Of a stretch of DNA of 64,000 bases, positions 44,966 through 55,247 are shown piece after piece. The DNA is taken from assembly GCF_001942495.1 (NCBI RefSeq), contig NZ_MKZS01000001.1:2192555-2256554 (forward strand). Direction: 5' to 3'. The DNA is from Moorena bouillonii PNG (GTDB taxonomy: Bacteria; Cyanobacteriota; Cyanobacteriia; Cyanobacteriales; Coleofasciculaceae). Each line of letters opens with the position of its first letter. Position 1 is the stretch's first letter. A program made the position numbers and the translations under genes. The notes under the pieces were generated by a model that ran no database searches, was not told where the DNA came from, and saw nothing but the letters and a program-made list of their open reading frames with translations.

Positions 44966-45733
44966 TTAGGCAACTAATGAACTTTGTTCAACATCTATCA
45001 TCCGAAAATAAAGTACTTGTTCATTAATTTCTAGATTATTGATAATTTTCACAGTAGCCAGTAACCCTTCACTAATAAGTTCACTCTTGACTTCACCGTA
45101 TTCCGTTTGCAAGATAATATTTTTTTCCCGGTCGTCATGGGAGACATTATTAGGATCTGTCCAGGTCCCTTCTCCTCCTATTTGGGTTACCGCTACCATG
45201 AAGTCTATAACGTGGAATTTATGCTCTGGTACGATCAGCGTCAACAATTCTCGTTCTACTCGATCAAATCGAACATTGGTATCTTTATCTCCAAAGAGCA
45301 GTGCGTAAAACACATCTTTAGCTTCAAGCAAAAGTTCATTACCCTTACTACTCCTTTCGGTGTTAGTAATTAAAGCTGTTCCTTTTTGAGGAGGATTTTT
45401 TAGGTATCCTTGTGCTTCGAGTTGCTCCCGATCTAGTCTCTTATACCTCTTGATAATTTGGGCCAGTTTGTCCTCATCAAGCTGTATCTTAGAGATGCGT
45501 TCAAGTCTAGCCCGGTGTTTTCTTTCTTTATCTTCTAGGGCTAAAGCTAGTTTCTGGGTAGTTGGCGGTTTTATCCCACAGACCAATTGGTTGTCTCGGC
45601 TTAAGGTTAATGAGATGATCTGCTCTACTAACCACTCTTTATCCTGGCTCATGAGGATTTTGCGCAACCGCTCACTGAATTCGTCAGATAACTCTGTCTT
45701 GATTTGGTCGATTAATTTATTAAGGGTTGTCAC
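44966..45733 (-). CDS. Protein of unknown function
   Basis: The product (about 255 residues) is soluble and helical in its first half (LIDQIKTELSDEFSERLRKI, then ALEDKERKHRARLERISKIQ). The second half, HKFHVIDFMVAVTQIGGEGTW and ILQTEYGEVKSELISEG, looks like mixed alpha/beta. I recognise no family. Start choice: two in-frame GTG codons lie at 45739 and 45733; AAGGAG sits one base before the first but seven before the second, so 45733 is preferred. Codon use and composition resemble neighbours. It converges with the binding-lipoprotein gene, 57 bp apart. Confidence 0.6.
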   Translation of the reverse strand: MTTLNKLIDQIKTELSDEFSERLRKILMSQDKEWLVEQIISLTLSRDNQLVCGIKPPTTQKLALALEDKERKHRARLERISKIQLDEDKLAQIIKRYKRLDREQLEAQGYLKNPPQKGTALITNTERSSKGNELLLEAKDVFYALLFGDKDTNVRFDRVERELLTLIVPEHKFHVIDFMVAVTQIGGEGTWTDPNNVSHDDREKNIILQTEYGEVKSELISEGLLATVKIINNLEINEQVLYFRMIDVEQSSLVA

Positions 45734-46213
45734 GGCCACTCTCCTTGTCTAGTGTAGTCACCCATTTAACTGGCCTATACCAAGTGGCGATCAAAGTGGT
45801 AATTTACTGATAGGATTACCGTTGGTGTTGACTAGTATTTGACTAGTATTTGACTATTAATAGTTAACATTTAACTCTCAACGGTCAACCTTAAACATAG
45901 TTACCCCAAGGAATGCAACATGGTATTACTTAATATTTTGGCTTGAAAAATTATAAATTGGGAATTGGCTAGACAAGATTAAATAGAAGAAATGTGCGAT
46001 AAGTTACCAAATTACAAAAAACTAAGCTATCACACTGGTAACTTGTACATTCAAGTAGATGGAGCAGATGGGGTAACGGATGAATTAGGACATGTAACGA
46101 ATGAGACGATATAGGCAATTTCAAAACCCTTAAACTGTCTGCTAACTACCAGTAGCTACCTGCTCTCTAGATGCCAGCAAAGGTAGACAAAGAGATAAAT
46201 ACAATGGTCAGAT
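45734..46213. other. Gene-free AT-rich region
   Basis: Only short direct repeats (GACTAGTATTT three times near 45828-45860) are seen. No gene, terminator or known repeat family is evident. The promoter of the unknown gene to the left should lie at its left edge. Confidence 0.5.
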
Positions 46214-47455
46214 TTATGGATTAATTAGATCTTGAAACCGTTGCTCGTCTTTAATCATGTCAAAATCCGCATCAATATTAATGATAGACTTAAGTCTATC
46301 ATTCAAACTCATCGCTTGTTCTAGACTTGCAATTGCTGAGTCAATCTCACCGTTTAAGGCATAATAACAAGCTTGGTTGTAGTAAAGATTAGATGAATTT
46401 GATTTTAGCTGCCGTACTCTTTCCAAACTGTCCCAGGCTTCTTGATAGCGACCAAGTTTGATCAAGGCATAGGCTCTATGGTTCCAAGCATGATGAAAAT
46501 CTGGGTTGATCTGAATAACCTGATCATAGGAAATCAGTGCTTCTTCATAGTGTTCCATGTATCTGAGAGTATAACCTTGTCCAAACCAACTCCTAAAGTT
46601 GTTCGGATTAATTTTAATCGCCTCGGCATGGGCAGCGAGGGATTCGTCATATCGCTTTAATCTCTGCAGAGCTTGGCCTTTTCCTGACCAAGCCACATCG
46701 GAATCTGGCTGGAGCTGAAGCGCTTTTTGATAGGATGCGATCGCATCTTGATAGCGATTTTCAATCCACAGAGCGTGTCCTTGATTGATATAGTCATCAA
46801 CTGTTAAGTATAGCTGGGGATTAGCAGACTTTAACGACTCCAGCTGTTTAGTTAGCTCTTCCAGTTTTTGTTGGACTTCTGGAGCAACAAATTCTTCTTG
46901 GATAATGGACGGAGTAATTCGAGAAATTTCGTTAAAAATCTGCTCTTTCTCATGTTGAGCAGCCACAACTAGATGCTGAAGTTGAGAAACTAAATCAGAT
47001 TTAAGGGTTTCCAGCTCCTGCTTAAAAGCTTCAACTTGTCGTTTTAATTCCGTAGTGACTTCAGCGTCAATTTGCTCTTTTATTTTTTGTTCAGCTTCTT
47101 CTTGGAATTGCTTTTGCGTCTCAGACACTAATTGGTTGATGATGCTACGTCTTAGCAAGAGCACTGCCAGACTAGTAACAATAGGGATGGCGATTAGTAC
47201 TGTAATTAAAAGGTTAAGCAGGTTAATCGTCCAGTCAAAGGTTCGATGAACTTCCGATTGGATCTGATTGCGAATTGTGTAGCTTTTCTCTAGATGATCA
47301 TTAATTAACCTTTCCACTTCCTCGCGTTGTTGGTTGGACAGTGGTGGAGTTGGTGGTGTAGAGTCAGTAAATGATGAATTAGGTTGAGCAATTGCCCCCT
47401 CAACTGATAGCAGTAAAGTAGCCAAAGTAATAGCAAGGTTAGGCTTGATTTTCAT
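46214..47455 (-). CDS. TPR-repeat membrane protein
   Basis: From ATG 47455 the product has a signal peptide (MKIKPNLAITLATLLLSVEG then AIAQ), one membrane helix (WTINLLNLLITVLIAIPIVTS), a coiled coil (about residues 115-215) and five tetratricopeptide repeats (for example NRYQDAIASYQKALQLQPDS and HYEEALISYDQVIQINPDF). It probably scaffolds protein contacts at the cytoplasmic membrane; no partner is indicated. A longer frame to 47515 would add 20 residues and spoil the signal peptide. It is divergent from the antiporter gene. Confidence 0.82.
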   Translation of the reverse strand: MKIKPNLAITLATLLLSVEGAIAQPNSSFTDSTPPTPPLSNQQREEVERLINDHLEKSYTIRNQIQSEVHRTFDWTINLLNLLITVLIAIPIVTSLAVLLLRRSIINQLVSETQKQFQEEAEQKIKEQIDAEVTTELKRQVEAFKQELETLKSDLVSQLQHLVVAAQHEKEQIFNEISRITPSIIQEEFVAPEVQQKLEELTKQLESLKSANPQLYLTVDDYINQGHALWIENRYQDAIASYQKALQLQPDSDVAWSGKGQALQRLKRYDESLAAHAEAIKINPNNFRSWFGQGYTLRYMEHYEEALISYDQVIQINPDFHHAWNHRAYALIKLGRYQEAWDSLERVRQLKSNSSNLYYNQACYYALNGEIDSAIASLEQAMSLNDRLKSIINIDADFDMIKDEQRFQDLINP

Positions 47456-47551
47456 AACCACTGATATCAAGTATTGCCAATCCGAATCAACTGTGTTTTC
47501 ATAATTGAGCGACAAGTAATTACATTTTATATACGAGCGCGAACATTTCGG

Positions 47552-49171
47552 ATGCTAGCCAGTACAATATGGATCTTATTGATGGGCTTTTTTGGGGGTC
47601 AACTTGCCCGTCGTTTGGGAGCACCTCCTTTGATTGGCATGATTGTGGTGGGTATCCTAATCGGACCAGAAGTGGGGGATGCGATCGCACCACAAGTCCT
47701 AGTTATGGCTGATGACCTACGCACCTTCGCAGTTATGGTCATTTTAATGCGGGCAGGACTGGGATTGGATCTTGAGAAACTCCTGGAGCAAGGAACTGTT
47801 GCGCTAAGGTTAGGCATTTTGCCCGCCATCACCGAAGCGATCGCAGTAGCTGTTGCCGCCATGATACTGTTTAATTTCGATTTTCCCACTGGATTACTCC
47901 TAGGCTGTGTAGTCGGAGCAGAATCCCCCGCCGTAATTGTGCCAGGAATGCTGCGACTCAAAAGTTTAGGGTGGGGCGTAGCTAAAGGGATACCAGATGT
48001 GATTCTAACTGGGAGTGCCTTATCCGATGTCCTAGTATTGCTACTCTTCAGTTTGATGGTGAATTTCTTGGCACAGGGAACAATCAACAGTAATGCTCTC
48101 CAGTTCCTACCCCTGCAAGTTCTAATCCAGGTCGCCCTTGGTGTCTTAATTGGATATATCGCTGCTCAGTTAATTATTTTCCTATTAACCAAACAAAATT
48201 GGACCGAAACTATCGTCCAAGATACCTTAATTACCGCAGCACTTGCCTTATTATTGGTAGTTTTAGCTAAAACTATGCCATATTTTTCTGGCTATTTAGC
48301 TACCATGGCAATGGGATTTTTCCTAATAGAATTAGACCCTCCCTTAGCACGGCGCTTGCGAGTGGAATTTAACCATCTGTGGGTAGTAGCAGAGATTATT
48401 CTATTTGTCTTGATGGGAGCCAGTATTCAACTGCGGGTATTAGAAACAACCCTGTTACCTGGCATTGTAATCCTCGCAATTGGCTTATTTATCGGTCGGA
48501 TGGTCGGGTGGTATCTCTCCACATTGGGCAGTAATTGGACTTGGCGAGAGAAACTGTTTTTGTTGCCCGGAAACTCCGCAAAAGCCACAGTACAAGCAGC
48601 CATTGGTGGTATTCCCTTGAGTCAAGGGCTAGAAGGAGGTCAAACAATTTTAGCGATCGCAGCCCTCTCGATTTTGATTACCGCACCCCTAGGGGCTTGG
48701 GCAATTCCCACCTTTGCCCCTAAACTCTTATCCCAAGACCCTGTAGACCCCACCAAAGTAACCGTTGCCTCTCATACTCTCCTACTAGCCGCTGTCGATA
48801 CCTCTAGTTTAGCCACCCACGTATTAACTAAAGTAGCAGATTTAGCAAGACGAAGTAATGGGGAAGTTATTGTTTTACATGTGAGCACAACATCAAATCA
48901 GCCAGAAGTCAAGCAGTTACAGAACCAAATCAAACGCTTGCTCTTGGATATTCGGCATCAGTTTATTACCGTAACCGGTTCGATTCCCGAAGAAATTGTT
49001 CGCATAGCCCAAGAGCATCAAGTAACAGATATAGTGATCGGAAAACGGGGACATCAACCCTGGCAGCAAGTGCTGGTCGGTTCCGTATCTCAGGCAGTGT
49101 TAGAAACCAGTCCAATTCCAGTAATTTTGGTTGAAGAAGTAGAACGAACCTCTCAAGCTTCCCACCACTAA
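47552..49171 (+). CDS. Cation/proton antiporter (CPA family) with C-terminal UspA domain
   Basis: Residues about 1-385 (from ATG 47552) form about twelve hydrophobic helices: MLASTIWILLMGFFGGQLAR, GMIVVGILIGPEVGDAI, then LLLGCVVGAESPAVIVPGML, which resembles the CPA antiporter core. Residues about 400-530 resemble a universal stress protein fold (TLLLAAVDTSSLATHVLTKV, then VTDIVIGKRGHQPWQQVLVGSVSQAV), a cytoplasmic nucleotide-binding module that may regulate transport. Substrate (Na+, K+ or other) is not readable. An upstream frame to 47474 would add 26 residues; ATG 47552 gives a typical helix-first start. The intergenic region with the TPR gene is under 100 bp. Confidence 0.88.
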   Translation: MLASTIWILLMGFFGGQLARRLGAPPLIGMIVVGILIGPEVGDAIAPQVLVMADDLRTFAVMVILMRAGLGLDLEKLLEQGTVALRLGILPAITEAIAVAVAAMILFNFDFPTGLLLGCVVGAESPAVIVPGMLRLKSLGWGVAKGIPDVILTGSALSDVLVLLLFSLMVNFLAQGTINSNALQFLPLQVLIQVALGVLIGYIAAQLIIFLLTKQNWTETIVQDTLITAALALLLVVLAKTMPYFSGYLATMAMGFFLIELDPPLARRLRVEFNHLWVVAEIILFVLMGASIQLRVLETTLLPGIVILAIGLFIGRMVGWYLSTLGSNWTWREKLFLLPGNSAKATVQAAIGGIPLSQGLEGGQTILAIAALSILITAPLGAWAIPTFAPKLLSQDPVDPTKVTVASHTLLLAAVDTSSLATHVLTKVADLARRSNGEVIVLHVSTTSNQPEVKQLQNQIKRLLLDIRHQFITVTGSIPEEIVRIAQEHQVTDIVIGKRGHQPWQQVLVGSVSQAVLETSPIPVILVEEVERTSQASHH

Positions 49172-49381
49172 AGCAATCGCTCTTAAAACAAACCCCAAAC
49201 CATTATAATGTCAGTGGTAATACGCAAGTAAAGAGCAAAATAGATCACAGTCATAATTCTTTAAATTATGGCTTTGCCATCTGTATCATTTTTTGATACT
49301 TTAAAAAAAAACAGCGACTAAGTCGTTGATTTGATTTGTTGATTTGATTTCTTGTTACCCTCAAATGGGCAGTATTAATCC

Positions 49382-50491
49382 ATGTTAGAGAAGTTTGATA
49401 TTTTAGGATACCTGAACGAAGATCAGTTAAAAGAGGTAGAGAAGATTGGAGAAATTAAAAAATACTCTCAGGAAGAGTTGATTGTCAAAGAAGGAGAATA
49501 TAGTAGTGAAATTTACTTTATTATCTCAGGAGCCGTTGATTTATTGAAAGTTGAAACCCGTACTAATACAAATATTAAATTTGGAGAAATCCTAGCCGGG
49601 GAAACTTTCGGAGAAATGTCATTCTTCGATGAAGGACCTAGAACTTGCTCTGTAATAGCACAACCGAATACTGAAGTTTATATCTTATCTAGAACCCAGC
49701 TGCTCGAGAATGTCGATGACGCTCAAGAAATCATCAAGATTATAGATGAAGCAATAACTTATGACGTCAGTAAGCGTCTACGATATTGGACTACTCAATA
49801 TACAGCTAATCTCCAAGAACAAATCGACCAGCTAAAAGAACGCAATAATTTTGGCTTGTTTTTCGTAATCATATTCGTGATGTCGCTGATCGCAATACTG
49901 ATTAATTCATGTTTGGATGATTTTTTCCCAAATTTTCTGAATCTTTATTCAGTGGCGTTTATTTGGATACATCTTGTAGTAATAGTCATTCCTGCTTTAA
50001 TTACCTTGACAAAGTTTAATATTTCTTTAGATCAAGTAGGAGTGACAAAAATAAATTTTAAAAAATCTGTTTTAGATGGCTTGATAATCAGTGGATTAGG
50101 AATTATATTAATAGGGTTAATAGCGTTTGGAATAGATCTAATTACGACCGGAAATCAATTAACATCAAAAATATTAAAATTTCCGATATCTTTAGTATCT
50201 GTGATGTCATTCACTTATTTTATACACTCTTATATACAAGAGTTTGTCCGAGCTACTGTGCAAACAGCTTTGCAACGATTTCTCCTAGATGAAAAAGGTT
50301 ACTTTTCTGTTTTTATTGCAGCAATTTTATTTGGAATGTTTCACGTTAGCCTAGGAACTCAAGCGATACTAGTTACATTGGTTGCTGGGGAAATATTTGG
50401 TCTAATTTACCTACGTAGTTACAATTTGATAGGGGTATCATTAGTCCATTACCTTCTTGGCTATCTATTTATATATATAAGTTTAATTTGA
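49382..50491 (+). CDS. Cyclic-nucleotide-binding domain fused to a CPBP (CAAX protease-like) membrane domain
   Basis: Residues about 1-130 form a CAP-ED/cNMP-binding domain: QEELIVKEGEYSSEIYFIIS, then FGEMSFFDEGPRTCSVIA carrying the phosphate-binding-cassette pattern. A coiled-coil linker (about 140-156) leads to about seven membrane helices. The membrane part has CPBP-like motifs: QEFVRATVQ (Glu287, Arg290; the second Glu of the usual EE is Gln), FGMFH (His321) and LVHYLLG (His356; the usual Asn is Gly). CPBP proteins include CAAX prenyl proteases and bacteriocin-immunity proteins. The fusion suggests cyclic-nucleotide control, but missing residues leave protease activity doubtful. It stands alone, about 210 bp after the antiporter gene. 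Confidence 0.72.
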   Translation: MLEKFDILGYLNEDQLKEVEKIGEIKKYSQEELIVKEGEYSSEIYFIISGAVDLLKVETRTNTNIKFGEILAGETFGEMSFFDEGPRTCSVIAQPNTEVYILSRTQLLENVDDAQEIIKIIDEAITYDVSKRLRYWTTQYTANLQEQIDQLKERNNFGLFFVIIFVMSLIAILINSCLDDFFPNFLNLYSVAFIWIHLVVIVIPALITLTKFNISLDQVGVTKINFKKSVLDGLIISGLGIILIGLIAFGIDLITTGNQLTSKILKFPISLVSVMSFTYFIHSYIQEFVRATVQTALQRFLLDEKGYFSVFIAAILFGMFHVSLGTQAILVTLVAGEIFGLIYLRSYNLIGVSLVHYLLGYLFIYISLI

Positions 50492-50656
50492 GATGTTAAA
50501 CTAGCTTCAAGTCTTATTTAAACAGGCTGCTTGGTTCATAAATAAAATCGAAATGCTATCAGGTGCTAGGCTTTAAGGACTAAAACCTAACACCTAAAAG
50601 CTAACACCTAAAAGCTAACATCTTGCCCTAATCATAAAAACTAAATTGAAAGGGTA

Positions 50657-53008
50657 TTAGTACCGCTCCCAATAAGGCTGAAAACCTCGCCGTTTTAGAA
50701 TATCTACCTCCAGCCGCAGGATACGATTATCGAGCTTAGGATTAACTGTCCCTGTAGACTCTTTCTCTTCAAAGTTGAGTCCTTCAAACCGTTGGAGGGC
50801 TGTAAACGGAAAGTCTTGGGCAACACTTAATTCAGCCAAATTTTTGCGAGCCGATAAATTCTTTGGCTCCAGTTCTAGTATCTGTTTATAAAACCCCGTT
50901 GCCTTAGCATAGTGCTGTTGAGTAAAGTTAATTCCTGCCAAGGCTAGTAAGGCACCAATTTGATTAGGATCCCGTTCCAAAATTTCTTCGTAAGCGTTGC
51001 TAGCTAATCGCAAATCCCTCAATCCCATAGCCAATTCTCCCTGCACAAAGTAGGCATCGATATTATCAGGATTACCGGCAATCCACTCAGCTATTTCAGC
51101 TTTAGCTAACTTAGGCTCTCGCTGTGCTAAAACCTGTAGCCGTCGCAATTGTACAGGAGCATTATCTGGTGAGACCTCTAGTAGAGTAATGTACAGGGTT
51201 TCTCGTGCTGGGTCAGCAGGCAAAGCACCCACCAAACTCAACAATTCCGGCGATGGATCAATAGAAGGCTGAGTCTGTAGCCATTGATTGAGTACCCCTT
51301 GCGCTTCCTGTTGGTCAATACGTTTAGTTTGATATGCCACACTAGTACGCCCCAGCTGGGCTAATAAATCATTGCGATCGCGAGATAGCAGCTGGTCATA
51401 GATAACCAGAGCTTTCTGTGGATCACCTTGGGCAATGTGGATTCCCGCTAACCCCCGCAAAGCACCATTGAACAAATTATTATTTGGATTACTCTGAATA
51501 ATTCTCTGATACCGCTGGATACTGGCATCGAGATTTCCCTGGCGACGGTCAATCTCTGCTAGCAATAATTCCGTACTCTGGTCGGAACCACCAGTAGAGG
51601 TTGCCCTGTAACTGTCAATTGCACTTGTTGCCTGGGCTAGTCGATTCTGCTTTATCAAAATCTGAGCAACACGGAAATGCAAAAACGGTACATCTACCCC
51701 TGTAGCCAGCAAATCTTGGTAAACACTCAGCAGTTCTGGCTCAGGAGGGTCTAGACGCAACAAAGCTTGGGCTAAATCTCGCTGCTGAGCTGGTTCACTC
51801 GGTAGAGTTTGGGTTATCTCAAGCAACCGCTGTCGCCGTTGAGTTCCGGATAACTGTCCCAATTTACCTTCTAGAATAATCTGCTTCACCAACAAGCTTT
51901 GGTTATTCGACTTCACCAACAAGCTTTGGTTATTCGACTGCTCCTCGGTCAACTGCTGATAAAGCCGTAGAGCTGATGCCCACTGGCTTGGTACCTCACT
52001 CATCACATCAGCCACTTCCCTGACTAAAGCAACAGATGGCTTTGGTGTTGAGGCCAGTACCTGACGGTAGAGAGTAACCGCGTCTTCGGTTAGGTCAGAG
52101 CGACTCTCACGACGACCAATTTCTGAAAGGGCCCGGGCTAAGGGTAAAGCCGCCTCATCTCTCCCTCGCAACGGTTCTAGGACAGACAAAGCTTCTGTCA
52201 GTTGCCCAGAAGCTTGATAAGCTTGAGCTAAATCAGCCCGTAGATAACTATCATTGCCATAGAATTGGGAAAATTGATTGAGCTGAGCTTCCAATACCTG
52301 TACCGCCTGAGCAGGATTCCCAGTTTCCCGTAGAGCCAGAGCATAGGCTCCCGCTGCATTTCCCGGAATCGGCTGACCGTTAGCTTGGTAACGATCAAAT
52401 AGCTCTAGCCCTTGCTGATAGTCACCACTGTAGGTATAGATTTGAGCAGCACCAACAATGATTTCTGGTGTAGGATTGCTCTCCAGCAAAATTTCATAAT
52501 CAGCTAGGGCTTCCGGAAAACGACCTTGGTAGCCCAGCAGTAAAGCCCGCTGAGCACGAACACCAGTATCATTAGGAGTTAGGTTTAATAAAGTGGTTAG
52601 GGCTTCAATCCCATCCGCCTGCCATTCAGCACGATAACCTCCCAATTCTCCTACCGCTTCCAGAGCCTCTTTATTGTTTGGGTCGATGGCTAAGACTTGT
52701 TGATAAGCAGCCCAAGCATCTGCATCTCGCCCTGCTCGCTGATACGCTATCGCTAGACCTAACCTCCCTTCCTTCGATTGGGGAGAGCCTTTTAGAGCTT
52801 GTTCAAAGGTTGCGATCGCATTATCTACCCATCCTTTCTTTAACAGAGAGTAACCTCGGCGTACAGCAGAAGTAACTTGTGCTTGGAGCGCTGGTACCAC
52901 CGATTCAACTGGGCTGAAGATTAATACTCCTGCTAACCCAAAAACCATCAAAAAGACCCACCAACGCTGCCAGTATAAATTTTTTTTGCCAAGATAATGG
53001 TTATTCAT
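50657..53008 (-). CDS. TPR-repeat exported protein (BcsC-like periplasmic scaffold)
   Basis: The 783-residue protein has a signal sequence (WWVFLMVFGLAGVLIFSPVE, possible cleavage after ALQAQ) and at least twelve tetratricopeptide repeats, including DNAIATFEQALKGSPQSKEG and LASNAYEEILERDPNQIGALL. Such proteins resemble the TPR part of BcsC/PgaA polysaccharide exporters. The next minus-strand upstream gene encodes an outer-membrane barrel, so together they could form a split BcsC-type export channel; no glycosyltransferase is beside them. Residues near 370 contain SNNQSLLVK twice in tandem, from a 27-bp DNA duplication. Confidence 0.78.
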   Translation of the reverse strand: MNNHYLGKKNLYWQRWWVFLMVFGLAGVLIFSPVESVVPALQAQVTSAVRRGYSLLKKGWVDNAIATFEQALKGSPQSKEGRLGLAIAYQRAGRDADAWAAYQQVLAIDPNNKEALEAVGELGGYRAEWQADGIEALTTLLNLTPNDTGVRAQRALLLGYQGRFPEALADYEILLESNPTPEIIVGAAQIYTYSGDYQQGLELFDRYQANGQPIPGNAAGAYALALRETGNPAQAVQVLEAQLNQFSQFYGNDSYLRADLAQAYQASGQLTEALSVLEPLRGRDEAALPLARALSEIGRRESRSDLTEDAVTLYRQVLASTPKPSVALVREVADVMSEVPSQWASALRLYQQLTEEQSNNQSLLVKSNNQSLLVKQIILEGKLGQLSGTQRRQRLLEITQTLPSEPAQQRDLAQALLRLDPPEPELLSVYQDLLATGVDVPFLHFRVAQILIKQNRLAQATSAIDSYRATSTGGSDQSTELLLAEIDRRQGNLDASIQRYQRIIQSNPNNNLFNGALRGLAGIHIAQGDPQKALVIYDQLLSRDRNDLLAQLGRTSVAYQTKRIDQQEAQGVLNQWLQTQPSIDPSPELLSLVGALPADPARETLYITLLEVSPDNAPVQLRRLQVLAQREPKLAKAEIAEWIAGNPDNIDAYFVQGELAMGLRDLRLASNAYEEILERDPNQIGALLALAGINFTQQHYAKATGFYKQILELEPKNLSARKNLAELSVAQDFPFTALQRFEGLNFEEKESTGTVNPKLDNRILRLEVDILKRRGFQPYWERY

Positions 53009-53157
53009 TGGTCAAAAGGATGAAGTATGAACTATCAAGAATGAAGGATAAACTATCAAGGATAAACTATCAAGGATGAATCAGTGTCTATGTTCTATCT
53101 ATGTCAGCAATTCTATTAGCGAGTAGCTTGAAAAACCTATTACTCATTACTCAGCAC

Positions 53158-54792
53158 TCAATCCCACAGATTACTCACATCAAAATCAGCCCTGACTCGA
53201 ACACCAAGAATTGTATCTGAAAACTCATCTCGTCCTTGCAAAGTCACACCTGCACGCACATTAGGTGAAACACGCACGTCATAGAACAATTCCCAAACAT
53301 CTGGTACTTTATTACCTTCGTCCTGGCGCAAGTCATCATTAGACAATTGCCGACCATAGCCAAGCCCTAGTCGGTCATCATCCATAAACAAATCTAAGAG
53401 GTTCAGACCCACACTGTAGGTATCCCCGCTTTCCTCTAAATCAAGATTTTCGTACCAACCATAGCGCCCAAACAGTCCCATCTTGAGAGCAGGAATATAT
53501 AGTTCTCCATTAATCCCGTAAGCTTCTTCGCGGTCAGAGGACTTCGGACCAAACTCGTTATCCCCTCGGTTCAAAGAAAAAATTTCCTGGAATCCATCTT
53601 TCTGAGCATCCCGAGCCGATAGGTAAGTCCCCCGAATGATTGCTGTACCTACCCGGAAAGCTAGCTCTGAAGAAAACCCATCAAAAGCAAAATCATCCAG
53701 GTCTCGGTCTGAAGAAAAGCCCGCAGCTCTTACTTCCAGGTTGTCGGTTAGATTCCAGTTGAGCAGCACCCCCGGACGAGACGCAATACCAGCTGCTGCC
53801 AGAGCAGGATTCGTCTGAAACACCGGGTTAAAGAAATGGGTCGTACTATCTTTAGCAAAGCTATTGCGGTCAAAATAAGATGTCAAATCCATTAGACCAA
53901 CCACAAAGCGCAGATTAGAATAGCTAGGCACAGAAGTGGTAAAGTAAAGTTCATTGATACTTAATCCGGTTTCCTCGGTGTCGGAAAAGCCCTCCCCAGT
54001 GGTGAGGTCAACTGTGGCACCAAACAAAGCATGGGGAGAAAGGGGATAAGTTCCTTGCAGCCGTAGTCTCGCTGATGTGTCTACCTGATTCACCAAGGCA
54101 CCTTGTATGTTTAGGGTCGGAGCTAACGGGTTATCATCCTTAGGGTCAATCTCTGGAATTAATGGACGCTCTGGTGCTTCCTCAAAGTTGGTTTGTGCCA
54201 GCTTCTTAGGCTCAATCGATACCCAATCATCTTCACTGGGGTGGAAGTTCTTAGGGTCATATTGCTTGGATAAACCTACAGTCCTATCAAAGTCCCTCAG
54301 GCAGCTTTCGTTTGTGTAGCCACAACCAAATTCTTGTCCGCTACTAACCGAGTAGTATTGGCTGTTCGGGTTTGCTTGAAACCTAGCCCTCATCCTCGTG
54401 CATGAATCCTTAACAGCCCAGTCCTCCTGGGCCTTTTCAGGCAAATTTGTAGAGTTGAACCTGTCCAGCCGGTCTTGGTCTGTGTTGCTCCAGACATTAT
54501 TCTGTGATGGTTTCGAGGTTTCGCTCTTAGGGCTAAGAGGTTTTTCCGAAACAATTTGATCCGGAAGACTAAGACATAGCCCCGAAAAATGAGCATAGGC
54601 TGGTTCTGTTTTCAGACTAGCAACACCTAACAAAAGTGATAGGGTGATCGGGGCTATAAAACCCCATTTGGCTAAGGGGGAAGTCGAGGCAATGGATAAT
54701 AAGAAGTAACTTAGCCCAACCGAACGCTTTAAGGCGCTCATACTTGGTTGATTAGGATCAATAGCAATAGGGATTTGATTTATGTCTATCAT
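53158..54792 (-). CDS. Outer-membrane beta-barrel (porin-like) protein
   Basis: From ATG 54792 the product (about 544 residues) has a signal region ending near TEPAYAHF. A disordered Pro/Ser-rich stretch follows, then beta-strand-rich sequence with alternating polar and aromatic residues (TSARLRLQGTYPLSPHALFG, MGLFGRYGWYENLDLEESGD, PNVRAGVTLQGRDEFSDTIL). This fits an OprB/porin-like barrel; no S-layer-homology domain is recognised. ATG 54792 is preferred over a TTG at 54807. It precedes the TPR gene by 150 bp on the same strand, suggesting one transcription unit and an export role. Confidence 0.7.
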   Translation of the reverse strand: MIDINQIPIAIDPNQPSMSALKRSVGLSYFLLSIASTSPLAKWGFIAPITLSLLLGVASLKTEPAYAHFSGLCLSLPDQIVSEKPLSPKSETSKPSQNNVWSNTDQDRLDRFNSTNLPEKAQEDWAVKDSCTRMRARFQANPNSQYYSVSSGQEFGCGYTNESCLRDFDRTVGLSKQYDPKNFHPSEDDWVSIEPKKLAQTNFEEAPERPLIPEIDPKDDNPLAPTLNIQGALVNQVDTSARLRLQGTYPLSPHALFGATVDLTTGEGFSDTEETGLSINELYFTTSVPSYSNLRFVVGLMDLTSYFDRNSFAKDSTTHFFNPVFQTNPALAAAGIASRPGVLLNWNLTDNLEVRAAGFSSDRDLDDFAFDGFSSELAFRVGTAIIRGTYLSARDAQKDGFQEIFSLNRGDNEFGPKSSDREEAYGINGELYIPALKMGLFGRYGWYENLDLEESGDTYSVGLNLLDLFMDDDRLGLGYGRQLSNDDLRQDEGNKVPDVWELFYDVRVSPNVRAGVTLQGRDEFSDTILGVRVRADFDVSNLWD

Positions 54793-55247
54793 GAGCACCA
54801 CAATCAATTAAATATAACTGTGCTTAGTTCACATTTATAGGGAATAAACGTTGTTTTACCAGCAGATAAAATATTATCCGTTTTTTTTTCGGTATAGATA
54901 ATTATGTAGGTTATATAATTACGAATCTTGATTACTTTTTTCAAAGTATTAGGGTGAATTTTATCTCACAAGGTTTGGTAATTCATCCATGTTATTATAC
55001 CAAGGCTAATAGACTTGATATCACTCTCAAATTCATACAACAAAAAAAATAAATAATTGCTTATTAGGAGATAGTTAACGCCCAATTATTCATCATATAA
55101 ATAATAGACATGGTTGAAATAGCCGCCTGAAACCATAACATAAAAAAAATAACTCAATAAATAAAAATTAACCATAGTAAACCTTAATCAATTTTATTTG
55201 ATTAAAATAAAATTTAACCTGTTAAAATTTTATTTAATGACATTTTT
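54793..55247. other. AT-rich divergent region
   Basis: Highly AT-rich DNA between the barrel gene and the lipoprotein gene, with poly-A/T runs near 54880 and 55150. It likely contains both promoters. No gene or repeat array is seen. Confidence 0.55.

Noticed and set aside
48970-49010. tRNA-like GGTTCGATTCCC motif
   Set aside because: It lies in the coding frame of the antiporter UspA domain and has no surrounding cloverleaf. No tRNA or rRNA gene was found in the window.
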